This document shows positions 18,927 through 28,232 of a stretch of DNA of 64,000 nt, in pieces. Origin of the DNA: Bacteroidota bacterium (GTDB taxonomy: Bacteria > Bacteroidota > Bacteroidia > 2-12-FULL-35-15); assembly GCA_947479085.1 (NCBI GenBank), contig CANJYB010000019.1:27119-91118 (forward strand), read 5' to 3'. A program made the translations under genes and the position numbers. Numbering within the stretch: the first letter of the stretch is position 1; the number at the start of each line of letters is the position of its first letter. Under the pieces are notes generated by a model. That model worked only from the letters and a program-made list of their open reading frames with translations. It was not told where the DNA came from and did not search any database.

Positions 18927-18928
18927 TC

Positions 18929-20806
18929 ATGAAAACTCATTCCGACAAATCCTTATCAGAAGTCCACTCCAGTATTGATACAACACAAAAAAAAGGGTTC
19001 TGGAAAAAACTATTTGCATTCATTGGCCCTGCTTATTTAGTTTCTGTGGGTTATATGGATCCTGGTAATTGGGCTACTGACATAGCAGGGGGAAGTCAGT
19101 TTGGTTATACTTTACTTTGGGTTTTATTAATGAGTAATCTTATGGCGTTGCTCCTTCAAAGTTTATCCGCCCGTCTTGGTTTGGTTCGGGGATTAGATTT
19201 AGCGCAAGCCTCCAGAGTGTCTTATCCACCCGCAATTAATTTCATGAATTGGGTTTTGGCTGAAATAGCAATTGCCGCTTGTGATTTGGCGGAAGTTATA
19301 GGAATGGCTATCGGGTTGCAATTATTATTTCATATCCCGATGCTTGTTGGTGTATCAATTACAGTATTAGATACTTTGCTGATATTAGTATTACAAAAAC
19401 ATGGTATCAGAAAAATGGAAGCATTTATCCTGGCACTAATAGCTACTATAGGATTTGCTTTTATTGCTGAATTAATTTTTGCAAAACCTGATGGAGCTGA
19501 ACTGTTGAAAGGATTTATTCCAACATTTCCAAACAGCGAAGGGGTATATATTGCAATTGGAATAATAGGCGCAACAGTGATGCCCCATAACCTTTATCTT
19601 CATTCATCACTTGTGCAGACCCGCAAAATAAACAGGACTTCAGCGGGAATAAAAGAAGCCATAAAGTTCAATTTTATTGATACCGTCATCGCTTTAAACC
19701 TCGCTTTATTTGTAAACGCAGCCATTTTGATACTTGCAGGTGCCGCATTCTTTACCTCCGGACATAATGAAGTATCTGAAATACAGGATGCACATCGTTT
19801 GCTGAATGATATTTTGGGAACCAGCTTCGCCCCTATTCTATTTGCTGTTGCCCTAATCGCAGCCGGACAAAGCTCTACTCTTACAGGAACCCTCTCCGGC
19901 CAAATTGTGATGGAAGGGTATCTTAATTTAAGAATACAACCTTGGTTAAGAAGATTAATAACAAGGTTGATTGCAATTGTTCCTGCCTTTCTTGTTATAT
20001 ACATTTTGGGCGAAGGCGCAACCGGGCAATTACTCATTTTAAGTCAGGTTATTTTGAGTTTACAGCTTGGATTCGCAGTTATTCCTCTTATTCACCTAAC
20101 TTCCGATAAAAAATTAATGGGCGAATTTGTTAATAAAAAATGGGTGCAAATTACCGCTTGGTTGGTTGCTTCTATTATTGTTTTATTGAACGGGAAATTG
20201 GTTTTTGAAACTGTCGGAGGCTGGGTAAGCAATTCTGAAAATCCAGTAATCCTTTATTTTACAGTAGTTCCATTAGTTGTAATCGCAGGACTGTTATTGA
20301 TATACATCACTTTTACTCCAATTGTCAAAAAGGCAAAGGAAAAAGAAAAACAAGTACCGGATGGACTGCCTGATGATTTGAAAATAATAACTACGAAAAA
20401 TTATAAACGTATTGCAATAACAGTTGACTTTAGCAACAGCGATAGCAAAGCAATTAGTAATGCACTATCTCAGGGCGGAAAAAATGCTAAGTACATTCTG
20501 ATTCATATTGTGGAAACTGCAGGAGCAAGAATGATGAATAATGAAATTGATGATCTGGAAACTGTTTCAGATAAGGTTAATCTGGAAAAATACAAAGAGG
20601 AACTTATCTCTAAAGGATATGAAATAGAAACTCAATTAGGTTTCGGAAATCCTAAAAAAAGCATTCCTGAAATCGTAAACAATTGCAATTGTGATTTATT
20701 GGTAATGGGGGCACATGGTCACCGTGGATTGAAGGATATACTCTTTGGGACCACCCTGGATGCTGTAAGACATGGGGTAAATACACCTGTATTAATTGTT
20801 AAATAG
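18929..20806 (+). CDS. NRAMP divalent-metal transporter fused to a UspA domain
   Basis: 625 aa. Residues about 25-450 are an NRAMP transporter with about 11 membrane segments. The metal-site motifs are Asp44-Pro-Gly-Asn47 in TM1 and Met218-Pro-His-Asn221 in TM6; the retained Met argues for Mn2+/Fe2+ rather than Mg2+. After a charged linker (KKAKEKEKQ), residues about 475-625 form a universal-stress domain with the nucleotide-binding GAHGHRGLKDILFGTT loop (GxxG-9x-G(T/S) type). The cytosolic Usp domain may couple ATP binding or stress state to transport (inference). Co-transcribed with the DtxR-type repressor 2 bp upstream. Confidence 0.92.
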   Translation: MKTHSDKSLSEVHSSIDTTQKKGFWKKLFAFIGPAYLVSVGYMDPGNWATDIAGGSQFGYTLLWVLLMSNLMALLLQSLSARLGLVRGLDLAQASRVSYPPAINFMNWVLAEIAIAACDLAEVIGMAIGLQLLFHIPMLVGVSITVLDTLLILVLQKHGIRKMEAFILALIATIGFAFIAELIFAKPDGAELLKGFIPTFPNSEGVYIAIGIIGATVMPHNLYLHSSLVQTRKINRTSAGIKEAIKFNFIDTVIALNLALFVNAAILILAGAAFFTSGHNEVSEIQDAHRLLNDILGTSFAPILFAVALIAAGQSSTLTGTLSGQIVMEGYLNLRIQPWLRRLITRLIAIVPAFLVIYILGEGATGQLLILSQVILSLQLGFAVIPLIHLTSDKKLMGEFVNKKWVQITAWLVASIIVLLNGKLVFETVGGWVSNSENPVILYFTVVPLVVIAGLLLIYITFTPIVKKAKEKEKQVPDGLPDDLKIITTKNYKRIAITVDFSNSDSKAISNALSQGGKNAKYILIHIVETAGARMMNNEIDDLETVSDKVNLEKYKEELISKGYEIETQLGFGNPKKSIPEIVNNCNCDLLVMGAHGHRGLKDILFGTTLDAVRHGVNTPVLIVK

Positions 20807-20872
20807 GATAAATGCAACCATCTTATAAAGTTTAATTTTACCTATCCGCAAAACAATTTAAAAACGACATAG

Positions 20873-20901
20873 TTGCAAAACATATAAAACCTCTATCTTT
20901 G
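20873..20901 (+). promoter_or_regulatory. Promoter of smpB
   Basis: TTG (20873-20875), an 18-bp spacer and TATCTTTG (20894-20901) make a near-consensus Bacteroidota promoter. The start codon is only 7 bp past the -7 box, so the leader is very short or absent. Confidence 0.75.
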
Positions 20902-20908
20902 CACTACT

Positions 20909-21361
20909 ATGACTTCCGAAAATACCATTAACATAAAAAATAAAAAAGCGTCTTTCGAATTCACCTTTATTGATAACTACACAGCAGGAATTCAACTGAC
21001 CGGTACGGAAATAAAATCCATACGGGAAGGAAAAGCGATAATTAATGAAGCTTTTTGCATTTTCAACAAAAACGAATTACATATCCGCAACATGCATATT
21101 GCTCATTATTTTAATGGCACATATAATAACGTTGAAGAAAAAAGAGACAGAAAACTACTCCTCAATAAAAAAGAACTTAATAAACTTCAAGGAAAACTCA
21201 AAGACCAAGGGCTTACCATAATACCCATCCGATTATTTATTAATGATAAAGGATATGCAAAACTTGACATCGCTTTAGCAAAAGGAAAAAAGCTCTACGA
21301 TAAGCGCGATGATATTAAGAAGCGTGATACAGAAAGAGAAATGAGTCGAATGATGAAGTAA
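20909..21361 (+). CDS. smpB: SsrA-binding protein
   Basis: 150 aa, the normal SmpB size. The N-terminal [29 protein letters not shown], the [12 protein letters not shown] segment and the basic C-terminal tail ([20 protein letters not shown]) are all diagnostic. It binds tmRNA and brings it to stalled ribosomes for trans-translation. It is a single gene with its own promoter, convergent with the LptF/G gene. No tmRNA gene was recognised in this window. Confidence 0.97.
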   Translation: MTSENTINIKNKKASFEFTFIDNYTAGIQLTGTEIKSIREGKAIINEAFCIFNKNELHIRNMHIAHYFNGTYNNVEEKRDRKLLLNKKELNKLQGKLKDQGLTIIPIRLFINDKGYAKLDIALAKGKKLYDKRDDIKKRDTEREMSRMMK

Positions 21362-21381
21362 AAAGAATGAAATATTTTTCT

Positions 21382-21418
21382 TTAACTCTTGGCTTTTTAG
21401 AAGAAGGGTTAGTTTTTT
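21382..21418 (+). terminator. Probable terminator between smpB and the LptF/G gene
   Basis: TTAACTCTT pairs with AAGGGTTA (one G-U) over a loop of about 13 nt, followed by GTTTTTT. A weaker hairpin than the others in the window. Confidence 0.45.
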
Positions 21419-21439
21419 ATTAAATTAATTTCCCTCTGG

Positions 21440-22873
21440 CTATTCTTGAACTTTTTTCTTTTTCATAAAAAAGTTCTTTATTGGCAGTATATAAGCGTCC
21501 ACATCAAATAGCGCGCTGTCAGCAGTAGCTTTATAGGTAAGAAAAACACCTACAGGTAAAAGGATTAAGGTGGCCATCCACATACCTTGATAGGCTTGCA
21601 GACTTCCTTCCTTTGCAAGTTTTTCACCTGTAATAGATAATATATGAAATGTAATAAAAAAGATAACTGAAACTACAACAGGCATTCCTAGTCCTCCTTT
21701 TCGAATGATTGCTCCAAGAGGAGCACCAATAAAAAATAAAACTAGGCATGCGATGGATAAGGTAAATTTCCTATGCCACTCTACAAGAAACATAACCCTG
21801 TTATATTCTGACGACTCGGAATCATTACCTACTGAATCCGCATAAGCCTTTGCGCTGCGGGCAAGATTAGCGGCACTTTCTATTAATGCCAATTGCTGTT
21901 GCCGAGGCAATTCCGAAAATTTGTTTTCTTTTATTACTTTCTTTTTAGCAGGATCCATCTGTGAAATAGATGTCATTGAATTTGTATAGTAACTTTTTTT
22001 GAGTTGAACAGCAAAATCAAATTTCCTTTTTGCTGATTTTATTTCCATTGAGTCAACAGACTGACTTAATTGTGAAAGATTCATCATTTGAGAATTATTC
22101 TTAAATAATTCTTCATTTGTTCTTGATAACTGGAAAGCAGATAAATCAAATCGAATAATGCGTTTAGAAAATTTATCACGTACCATCGGATGAGTCTGAT
22201 TATCTTTAGGATTATCCATAATGTCTTTATAACTCACTCCTTCATTTAATGTTAGCACTAGGTACATTTTGTCCCCGGTTTCTTCCATTGTACCACTTTT
22301 AGCATAAATCACCAGATTATTCCCTTGCATGGCGCGATGGTCATATATTAAAATGTCTTTCAGTGTTTTTCCATCTTTTTCCTTTTTCCCGACACGCATA
22401 CTAAAACCATCAATACTATGATTAAATACTCCATCCTTAAACATCAATGCAGGTTTGGATTGTCGAATATCGTATAATAATGAACCTGCCCTTAAATTGG
22501 TAACAGGCAAAATATTATTTGAAAAATAAAAGGCTGAAATGGAAAGTAAAATAGTGGTAACCAATAAAGGAAACATTATTTTCTGAAGTGATAAGCCGGC
22601 ACTTTTCATTGCTGTCAATTCAAAATGTTCTCCAAGATTACCAAACGTCATTAACGAGGAAAGCAACACTGCAAGAGGCAATGCCATAGGTATGGTAGTA
22701 AATGAATAATAAAAAAATAGTTTAGCAAGCAGGCTTGCTTCCAGCCCTTTCCCCACGAAGTCATCAATGTATTTGAAAACAAACATCATGAAGAATACAA
22801 ACACAGCAATAAAGAAGGTCAGTATAAAAGGACCTATGTAGGATTTTAAAATGAATTTATGCAGGGTTTTCAA
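21440..22873 (-). CDS. LptF/LptG-family permease (LPS export)
   Basis: 477 aa. The N-terminus LHKFILKSYIGPFILTFFIAVFVFFM and the PLAVLLSSLMTFGNLGEHFELTAMKSAG segment are typical of the YjgP/YjgQ family. Three membrane helices (about residues 12-34, 58-80, 100-122), a long periplasmic region and three C-terminal helices (about 370-450) match the LptF/G fold. The periplasmic region is longer than in the E. coli proteins (about 360 aa), as is common in Bacteroidota. With LptB it would extract LPS from the inner membrane. Last gene of the minus-strand cluster starting near 29.8 kb. Confidence 0.9.
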   Translation of the reverse strand: MKTLHKFILKSYIGPFILTFFIAVFVFFMMFVFKYIDDFVGKGLEASLLAKLFFYYSFTTIPMALPLAVLLSSLMTFGNLGEHFELTAMKSAGLSLQKIMFPLLVTTILLSISAFYFSNNILPVTNLRAGSLLYDIRQSKPALMFKDGVFNHSIDGFSMRVGKKEKDGKTLKDILIYDHRAMQGNNLVIYAKSGTMEETGDKMYLVLTLNEGVSYKDIMDNPKDNQTHPMVRDKFSKRIIRFDLSAFQLSRTNEELFKNNSQMMNLSQLSQSVDSMEIKSAKRKFDFAVQLKKSYYTNSMTSISQMDPAKKKVIKENKFSELPRQQQLALIESAANLARSAKAYADSVGNDSESSEYNRVMFLVEWHRKFTLSIACLVLFFIGAPLGAIIRKGGLGMPVVVSVIFFITFHILSITGEKLAKEGSLQAYQGMWMATLILLPVGVFLTYKATADSALFDVDAYILPIKNFFMKKKKVQE

Positions 22874-22906
22874 AGCGGGACAAAGATAGCAATAAGTGTG
22901 CTAAAT

Positions 22907-24313
22907 TTATCCTAACAATGTTTTCTCCGCTGCCTTTAAAATAGCAAATGCTTTTTCTGTCGTAGATGATTCAGCATAATTACGAAGTACAGGTTCTGTT
23001 CCAGAAGCACGAATCATAAGCCACTCATCGTTATCAAAGAAATATTTCCAGCCATCAATTGTTTCTACTCTTCTTACTTGATAGGGTCCAAATGAGGTAT
23101 ATTTATTGTTTTTACAATTCTCAACTATCGCTACTTTTACTTCTTCCTTCAAGTGCATATCACTTCTTTCGAACTTAAATTCCCCGACAATTTTATATAC
23201 TTCCTGAATTAATTCGTCAAGGGTTTTGCCTGATTTTACCATGTATTCCCAAATGGTTAACCCCATCCAGATACCATCTCTTTCAGGAATATGTCCTTTA
23301 ATAGCAATACCCCCGCTCTCTTCTCCACCAAGCAAAACATCTTCGTTAATCATAATGGCCGCGATGTATTTAAAGCCAATTTTAGTCACAACGTATTCCA
23401 GTCCATAATACTCACACATTTTTTTGACACGTGGAGTTACAGAAAAAGCATTCACCACTTTTCCGGTCATTTTCTTTTGTGCAACCATATAATTAATAAG
23501 CAACAAAATAATATGATGCGAATCTACAAAGTTTCCCTTACTGCCGTAAAGTCCTATTCTATCGGCATCTCCATCAGTTGCCAAACCACAATCAATATCA
23601 CCACTTTCAGAAATTAAAGTTGAAAAAGGAATCAGGTTTTTATGAATAGGCTCTGGTGCTTGCCCTTCAAATCCCGGATTGTAATCACAATGCATGAAAG
23701 TGATATCAGGTAATAATCTGCGCATTACATTTTGACCTGCTCCAAACATGGCATCATAAGCAAAATTCATTTTTGTATTGCGAATAGCTTCCATGTCAAA
23801 ATTTTTCTCCACATGATCCACATACATGGTTTCCAGATCAACATATTCAATCATTCCTGATTTAATAAAATCTTCAATGGAAAGTTTCTCTACATCTATT
23901 GTGTTGGTATCGGGGATAATATCTTCAATCTCCTGTATTTTTTCCGGCAACAAGGGGCCTCCGAAATTTCCTTTTAACTTATAACCATTATAGGAAGGAG
24001 GATTGTGAGAAGCAGTTATAATAACTCCAAGAGCACCTCCCAATCTTTTTGTTCCCAAAGAAATCATTGGAGTAGATACAAAATCCCTGGCAAGAAAAAC
24101 TTTTATTCCGGCATTTGCAAATACTTTAGCTGCTGTTTCTGCAAACAACTCACCTGCAAAACGACAGTCATGTCCAACCACAACTGTAGGATTATCAAAG
24201 TTCTTTTTTACCCAGGCTGCTGAGGCAATTGTCACCCTTGCAACATTATCAACAGTAAAATCTTTTGCTATGATGGCTCTCCATCCGTCTGTTCCAAATT
24301 TAATTTTTGTCAT
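22907..24313 (-). CDS. Phosphoglucomutase/phosphomannomutase family protein
   Basis: 468 aa with the phosphohexomutase signatures: KFGTDGWRA, phosphoserine loop TASHNP, metal loop DGDADR, GGEESGG and RASGTEPVLRNYAE. It interconverts the 1- and 6-phosphates of glucose or mannose; the substrate cannot be decided by eye. It is distinct from the GlmM-like paralogue at 11.9 kb, which has SISGIRGT and DPDVDR instead. It lies 33 bp upstream of the LptF/G permease gene and may feed sugar nucleotides for LPS. Confidence 0.9.
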   Translation of the reverse strand: MTKIKFGTDGWRAIIAKDFTVDNVARVTIASAAWVKKNFDNPTVVVGHDCRFAGELFAETAAKVFANAGIKVFLARDFVSTPMISLGTKRLGGALGVIITASHNPPSYNGYKLKGNFGGPLLPEKIQEIEDIIPDTNTIDVEKLSIEDFIKSGMIEYVDLETMYVDHVEKNFDMEAIRNTKMNFAYDAMFGAGQNVMRRLLPDITFMHCDYNPGFEGQAPEPIHKNLIPFSTLISESGDIDCGLATDGDADRIGLYGSKGNFVDSHHIILLLINYMVAQKKMTGKVVNAFSVTPRVKKMCEYYGLEYVVTKIGFKYIAAIMINEDVLLGGEESGGIAIKGHIPERDGIWMGLTIWEYMVKSGKTLDELIQEVYKIVGEFKFERSDMHLKEEVKVAIVENCKNNKYTSFGPYQVRRVETIDGWKYFFDNDEWLMIRASGTEPVLRNYAESSTTEKAFAILKAAEKTLLG

Positions 24314-24383
24314 TGTTTTTTATTTAAGGTCGCAAATATAATTGAATTCCGTGAATAGGCTTTTTCATATTTTCAATAAAATA

Positions 24384-25442
24384 TTATCGGATTCCTTTGC
24401 TGTCTAAAGCATCGTGATATTTTTTCGCATAAATCTGGTGCTGTTCATAGGTTTTTGCAAAATAATGTTTGCCTGATAAATCTTCTTTCGCACACATATA
24501 TATATAGTCGCTTTTGGTATAATTAAGAACTGCATCAATGCTTGAGCCTTGCGCAAAGCCAATAGGACCTGGCGGCAACCCTTTATTTACGTAAGTGTTG
24601 TATGGCGAATCTGTTTTCTTTTGTTCATTATAAACCCGTTGAATAGTAAAGTCTCCAATTGCAAAAATTACTGTTGGGTCAGATTGCAGAGGCATATTTA
24701 TTTTTATTCGATTGATATAAAGTCCCGCAATAATTTTTTTTTCATCATTATCACAACATTGCTCTGCCTGCACCACAGATGCTAAAGTAGTTACCTCGTT
24801 TTGAGAAAAACCAATTGCTTTTGCCTTTTTTCGCCTTGCTTCCGTCCAGAAAGTTTTATATTCTTTTGCCATTCGGTCAAAGAATTCATCCACAGAAGTG
24901 TTCCATTTAAACTCATAAGTATTAGGAATAAACAGCAGTTGTATATTATCAGAATTAAATCCATATTTACTTACATAGCCGTTATCAGCAATCGCTTGTC
25001 TTAAAGCCAATGAATCGGCTTCAATGCGTCTCCCTACCCTACTAATAAACTGGTCAACAGTATGCAATCCATTGAAGTTAATTTCTACAGGTTCCTGCAA
25101 TCCGGCTCTCAATAAGTTAACGAGTGCATTGTTATTCATTTTTGCAAGGATCCTGTATTTACCCGGTTTAATTAAATTCTTATATTTTTTTTTCTCCGCA
25201 AGCCATTCAAAGGTGGATACATTTTTAAGAATATTGTTATCAATTAAAATGCGCTCCACATCTTCAAACTTAGAGCCGGTTGGGATATAGATAATCTGTG
25301 ATTTTTTATCTCCAAGGTTTACATTGGGTTGGTAAATAGTTTTGTAAGCATAGTAACCACCCACAGCACCACCCAGGACCAACAGGATAAAAAATGCCTG
25401 AAGTGTTTTTTTTAATAAAAATTTATTTTTCTTTTTAGCCAA
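24384..25442 (-). CDS. mltG: Endolytic murein transglycosylase
   Basis: 352 aa with one N-terminal membrane helix (about residues 12-32), a LysM-like region and the YceG/MltG domain: FIPNTYEFKWNTS, ASVVQAEQCCDNDEKKIIAGLYINRI (catalytic Glu in the QAE segment), MPLQSDPTVIFAIGD, and SPYNTYVNKGLPPGPI. The QAEQCCDND stretch replaces the more usual ASIVEKET form, common in Bacteroidota. It cleaves nascent peptidoglycan and limits strand length. It is part of the minus-strand envelope cluster with dapF and LptF/G. Confidence 0.93.
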   Translation of the reverse strand: MAKKKNKFLLKKTLQAFFILLVLGGAVGGYYAYKTIYQPNVNLGDKKSQIIYIPTGSKFEDVERILIDNNILKNVSTFEWLAEKKKYKNLIKPGKYRILAKMNNNALVNLLRAGLQEPVEINFNGLHTVDQFISRVGRRIEADSLALRQAIADNGYVSKYGFNSDNIQLLFIPNTYEFKWNTSVDEFFDRMAKEYKTFWTEARRKKAKAIGFSQNEVTTLASVVQAEQCCDNDEKKIIAGLYINRIKINMPLQSDPTVIFAIGDFTIQRVYNEQKKTDSPYNTYVNKGLPPGPIGFAQGSSIDAVLNYTKSDYIYMCAKEDLSGKHYFAKTYEQHQIYAKKYHDALDSKGIR

Positions 25443-25528
25443 TTGACCGTGAATTAAGAATAGATATGAATTTACAAATCTATGTATATTCTATAATTAA
25501 ACAATTTTTATGATTTGTAAATTATTAT

Positions 25529-27559
25529 TTATTTGTAATTAGTCATTGAAATTTGGCTTAGCACTTTCTTAGCCTGCTTGTTATTCGGGTTTCTAATTAA
25601 AATCTCTTTTAATAAATTTGCAGCCTTTTTATAATCCTTTTTATAGATATTCAAACCTACAACATTCATCAATAACGGTTCATAATCAGGGTCAAGCTGT
25701 AAGGCCCGATTATATAATTTTTCTGCTTTGTCTGCTTGCCCCGAAACAAGGCTTGCATAACCAAGGTTATTTAGTGCCGGAACAAATTTAGAATTCTCTT
25801 TTACTATCATTTCAAAAAGAGGGATGGCTTCGTTTACTTTGTTTTGAGCCATAAACGAAGCTCCAAGTTTATTTTTAAATTCAGGATTAAAAGGTGCAAG
25901 CTCATCTGCTTTTTTATAAAAGGTATATGCATCCAAAATATTTCCTGTGTTATAATAAGATTCTCCAATGCGGTACAATGTCCATGCATTATCATTACTC
26001 CATGATTTTTTAATAAGGAGCGTATTCAGCAAATTATCTTTACCCACCTGTGTTACATAAGCAAGTATTTTAGCATAATCCTGTTTAATAAAATACAAAT
26101 GAACCAATGTTTCAAAGTTTTGTTTTATATCAGTTACCGTAACATCCGGCAAATAAGCTTTAGCAGAATCAAGGTACGCTGGATTATATTCGAATTTATC
26201 ATATTGCTGTATATAAGCTTTTGCTTTGGTTGCGTTGGAAGGCTTTTTTTCATTGATTGCATATAACCCTATAAATTCCTTTACCTTTTCCACTTCTTCC
26301 TTTTTCAAAGGTTTGCGGATGTAATGGTCGTGAACTGTAACGTGAGGAATATCTATAGAGCCCGATTTAGGCATATGGCAGCTAACGCAATTATCAGCAA
26401 CTTTCATTCGTACTTCTGCTTTTTCAGAACAAAGTCCGTTATGTTTTACTTCATTATGGCAATTCTTACAGGCATTATTAAATACTTCTTTCCCGGTTAC
26501 CTTTACACTAATGTGCGGATTGTGGCAGGTTACACAGGTCAATGCATTTTTATAAGGACGCAAGGTAGTCGAATCTGTTTCGGGTTTAAAACTCTTAATA
26601 AAACATTTGCTTTGTTTTAACCGGTCGGCATGAGAAGCCATGATAAACTTATCATCCGCATTTTTATACCTTGGTAAAAAAGTAGTCATGTAATCCGAAA
26701 GTTTCATCCCGGGTCTGAAATCAAAAAAGGATTTCCCTTCCTTTAATACAGTGTTTCCTTGCAAATGGCAACGTTGACAAACATCAAACTGTATATCAAT
26801 AGGCAGTTTGCCGGGGTTAACAATGGAATAATCGATGTACCTGGAGGTATCAATTTTTTCTCCGGAAGAACGCTGTCTTACGTGAATACTTCCCGGACCA
26901 TGACATCTCTCGCAACTAACACCTTCGGGCAATGCATTAAATTTATTTTCGGAACCTTCCACAAAATCGGGTAATGAATTATGACAACTCATGCATTCCA
27001 ATCCTATTTTTCTCGAAAAACGGGTATTAAAACCATTCTCGAAACCGGGAGGCAGGTCCCATTGCCCTTTCTGAGTATAAAAGGTCATTGGCATCTGATG
27101 CAAATAACCGTTGGTGTTCATGATGTGAGAATTGGTATGTTGTCCCGAACCAACAATATAATCAACCTTTTCGATATGTTTATAAATGGTATCTTTTCCT
27201 TTTAAACGGAACTCCATAATCTTTAAACTATCCTTGTCCCAAAACGGATGATAATAAAAGTCTTTGTATTTATCATAAATGACGGTGTGTTTATCAAGCT
27301 TTGCGGAACTTTTTTGTTTACCTGCATGATCAAAACTTTTGCCCATACCTGTTTCTATAAATGAATTGTAAATATCTTGGTGGCAGAGTTTGCATTGGCT
27401 CATGCCCACATAATGAGCAGAGTCGCCATGGTTTAAGTATTTATCAGTATTAATGGAGGAAAGGTTGCTTTTTTCATTGCCGTTTCCGCAATAAACCATG
27501 GAGAGAATAACGATACCGGAAAAGGAGAATAAAAAAAGATTGCGGGCAGATAGTTTCAT
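25529..27559 (-). CDS. Heptaheme c-type cytochrome with C-terminal TPR domain
   Basis: 676 aa. An N-terminal hydrophobic segment with Cys24 may be a lipoprotein or signal anchor (the Tyr at -1 is unusual). Seven CxxCH haem sites occur at about residues 56, 189, 216, 261, 342, 364 and 391, with distal-type His between them, as in cytochrome c554-like multihaem proteins. Residues about 490-670 hold four or five TPR units (YRIGESYYNTGNILDAYTFY, ALNNLGYASLVSGQADKAEKLYNRAL). It should act in the periplasm as an electron carrier or reductase; the partner is unknown. It sits between the GNAT gene and mltG. Confidence 0.88.
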   Translation of the reverse strand: MKLSARNLFLFSFSGIVILSMVYCGNGNEKSNLSSINTDKYLNHGDSAHYVGMSQCKLCHQDIYNSFIETGMGKSFDHAGKQKSSAKLDKHTVIYDKYKDFYYHPFWDKDSLKIMEFRLKGKDTIYKHIEKVDYIVGSGQHTNSHIMNTNGYLHQMPMTFYTQKGQWDLPPGFENGFNTRFSRKIGLECMSCHNSLPDFVEGSENKFNALPEGVSCERCHGPGSIHVRQRSSGEKIDTSRYIDYSIVNPGKLPIDIQFDVCQRCHLQGNTVLKEGKSFFDFRPGMKLSDYMTTFLPRYKNADDKFIMASHADRLKQSKCFIKSFKPETDSTTLRPYKNALTCVTCHNPHISVKVTGKEVFNNACKNCHNEVKHNGLCSEKAEVRMKVADNCVSCHMPKSGSIDIPHVTVHDHYIRKPLKKEEVEKVKEFIGLYAINEKKPSNATKAKAYIQQYDKFEYNPAYLDSAKAYLPDVTVTDIKQNFETLVHLYFIKQDYAKILAYVTQVGKDNLLNTLLIKKSWSNDNAWTLYRIGESYYNTGNILDAYTFYKKADELAPFNPEFKNKLGASFMAQNKVNEAIPLFEMIVKENSKFVPALNNLGYASLVSGQADKAEKLYNRALQLDPDYEPLLMNVVGLNIYKKDYKKAANLLKEILIRNPNNKQAKKVLSQISMTNYK

Positions 27560-27592
27560 TAATCCTTTGCTTCTCCGTATTGTATGGTTATT

Positions 27593-28111
27593 TTATTTAA
27601 TTCGCTGAAGCATCAACTCATCCTTATACTTTGCTCCATCTCGAACCCATTGTTTTTTTATGCCGGTTATTAAAAAACCATGTTTCTGAAATAACAAAAC
27701 ACTTGGTTCATTATCAATGGTGATATTACAATATAGCTGGTGAAGGTTTAATGTTTCAAAACAATAATCAATCAGTAATTCCAATGCATCTGAAGCATAT
27801 CCCTTTCTTCTGTCTTCCTTATCAGCAATCAGAATTCCAATTCCTGCACGAAGGTGATTGGGTTCGAACTCAAATAAATCAATACAACCTATAGGGTTGC
27901 CTTGCGCCTCACAAATCATGAGTCGTAGTTGTTTTACGCTGTAAATGTCCTGGTGAGCAGTGGCAATGTATTCTTCCAATACTTTTCTTGAGAAAGGAGT
28001 TTGTGTGCTGCTTACCTTCCAGTTTTCAGTATTGTTTTCCCATTGATACAAAACATCAATATCAGAGGGTTCCATAGCACGAAGGGAAATATTTTTAGAT
28101 TGTAGTTTCAT
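27593..28111 (-). CDS. GNAT-family N-acetyltransferase
   Basis: 172 aa RimJ/RimL/SpeG-type acetyltransferase. ISLRAMEPSDIDVLYQWENN is the N-terminal strand-helix, IGCIDLFEFEPNHLRAGIGILI covers the central strands, and DRRKGYASDAL is the acetyl-CoA pyrophosphate loop (RxxGxA), followed by YCNITIDNEPSVLLFQKHGF. The acceptor (protein N-terminus, polyamine or other) is unknown. It is separated from dapF by a 120-bp repeat element, so it may not be strictly co-transcribed. Confidence 0.9.
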   Translation of the reverse strand: MKLQSKNISLRAMEPSDIDVLYQWENNTENWKVSSTQTPFSRKVLEEYIATAHQDIYSVKQLRLMICEAQGNPIGCIDLFEFEPNHLRAGIGILIADKEDRRKGYASDALELLIDYCFETLNLHQLYCNITIDNEPSVLLFQKHGFLITGIKKQWVRDGAKYKDELMLQRIK

Positions 28112-28115
28112 TTTC

Positions 28116-28230
28116 TTACCACTAAAACACGCAGTTCACAAGGAACACTAAGGTTTCATTATTATGACTTCTATTCATTTTCCTTTTTCTTTTATTTTCA
28201 AAGTGTTTCTTAGTGCCTTAGTGGTGAACC
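28116..28230. repeat. Dispersed-type element with CACTAAG inverted ends
   Basis: The left end has TTACCACTAAAACAC and AACACTAAGG; the right end has CTTAGTGCCTTAGTGGTGAA, its imperfect inverted counterpart. The middle is AT-rich and non-coding. It looks like a short non-autonomous element with terminal inverted repeats, squeezed between the GNAT and dapF genes (the dapF stop is at its edge). Confidence 0.6.
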
Positions 28231-28232
28231 TC

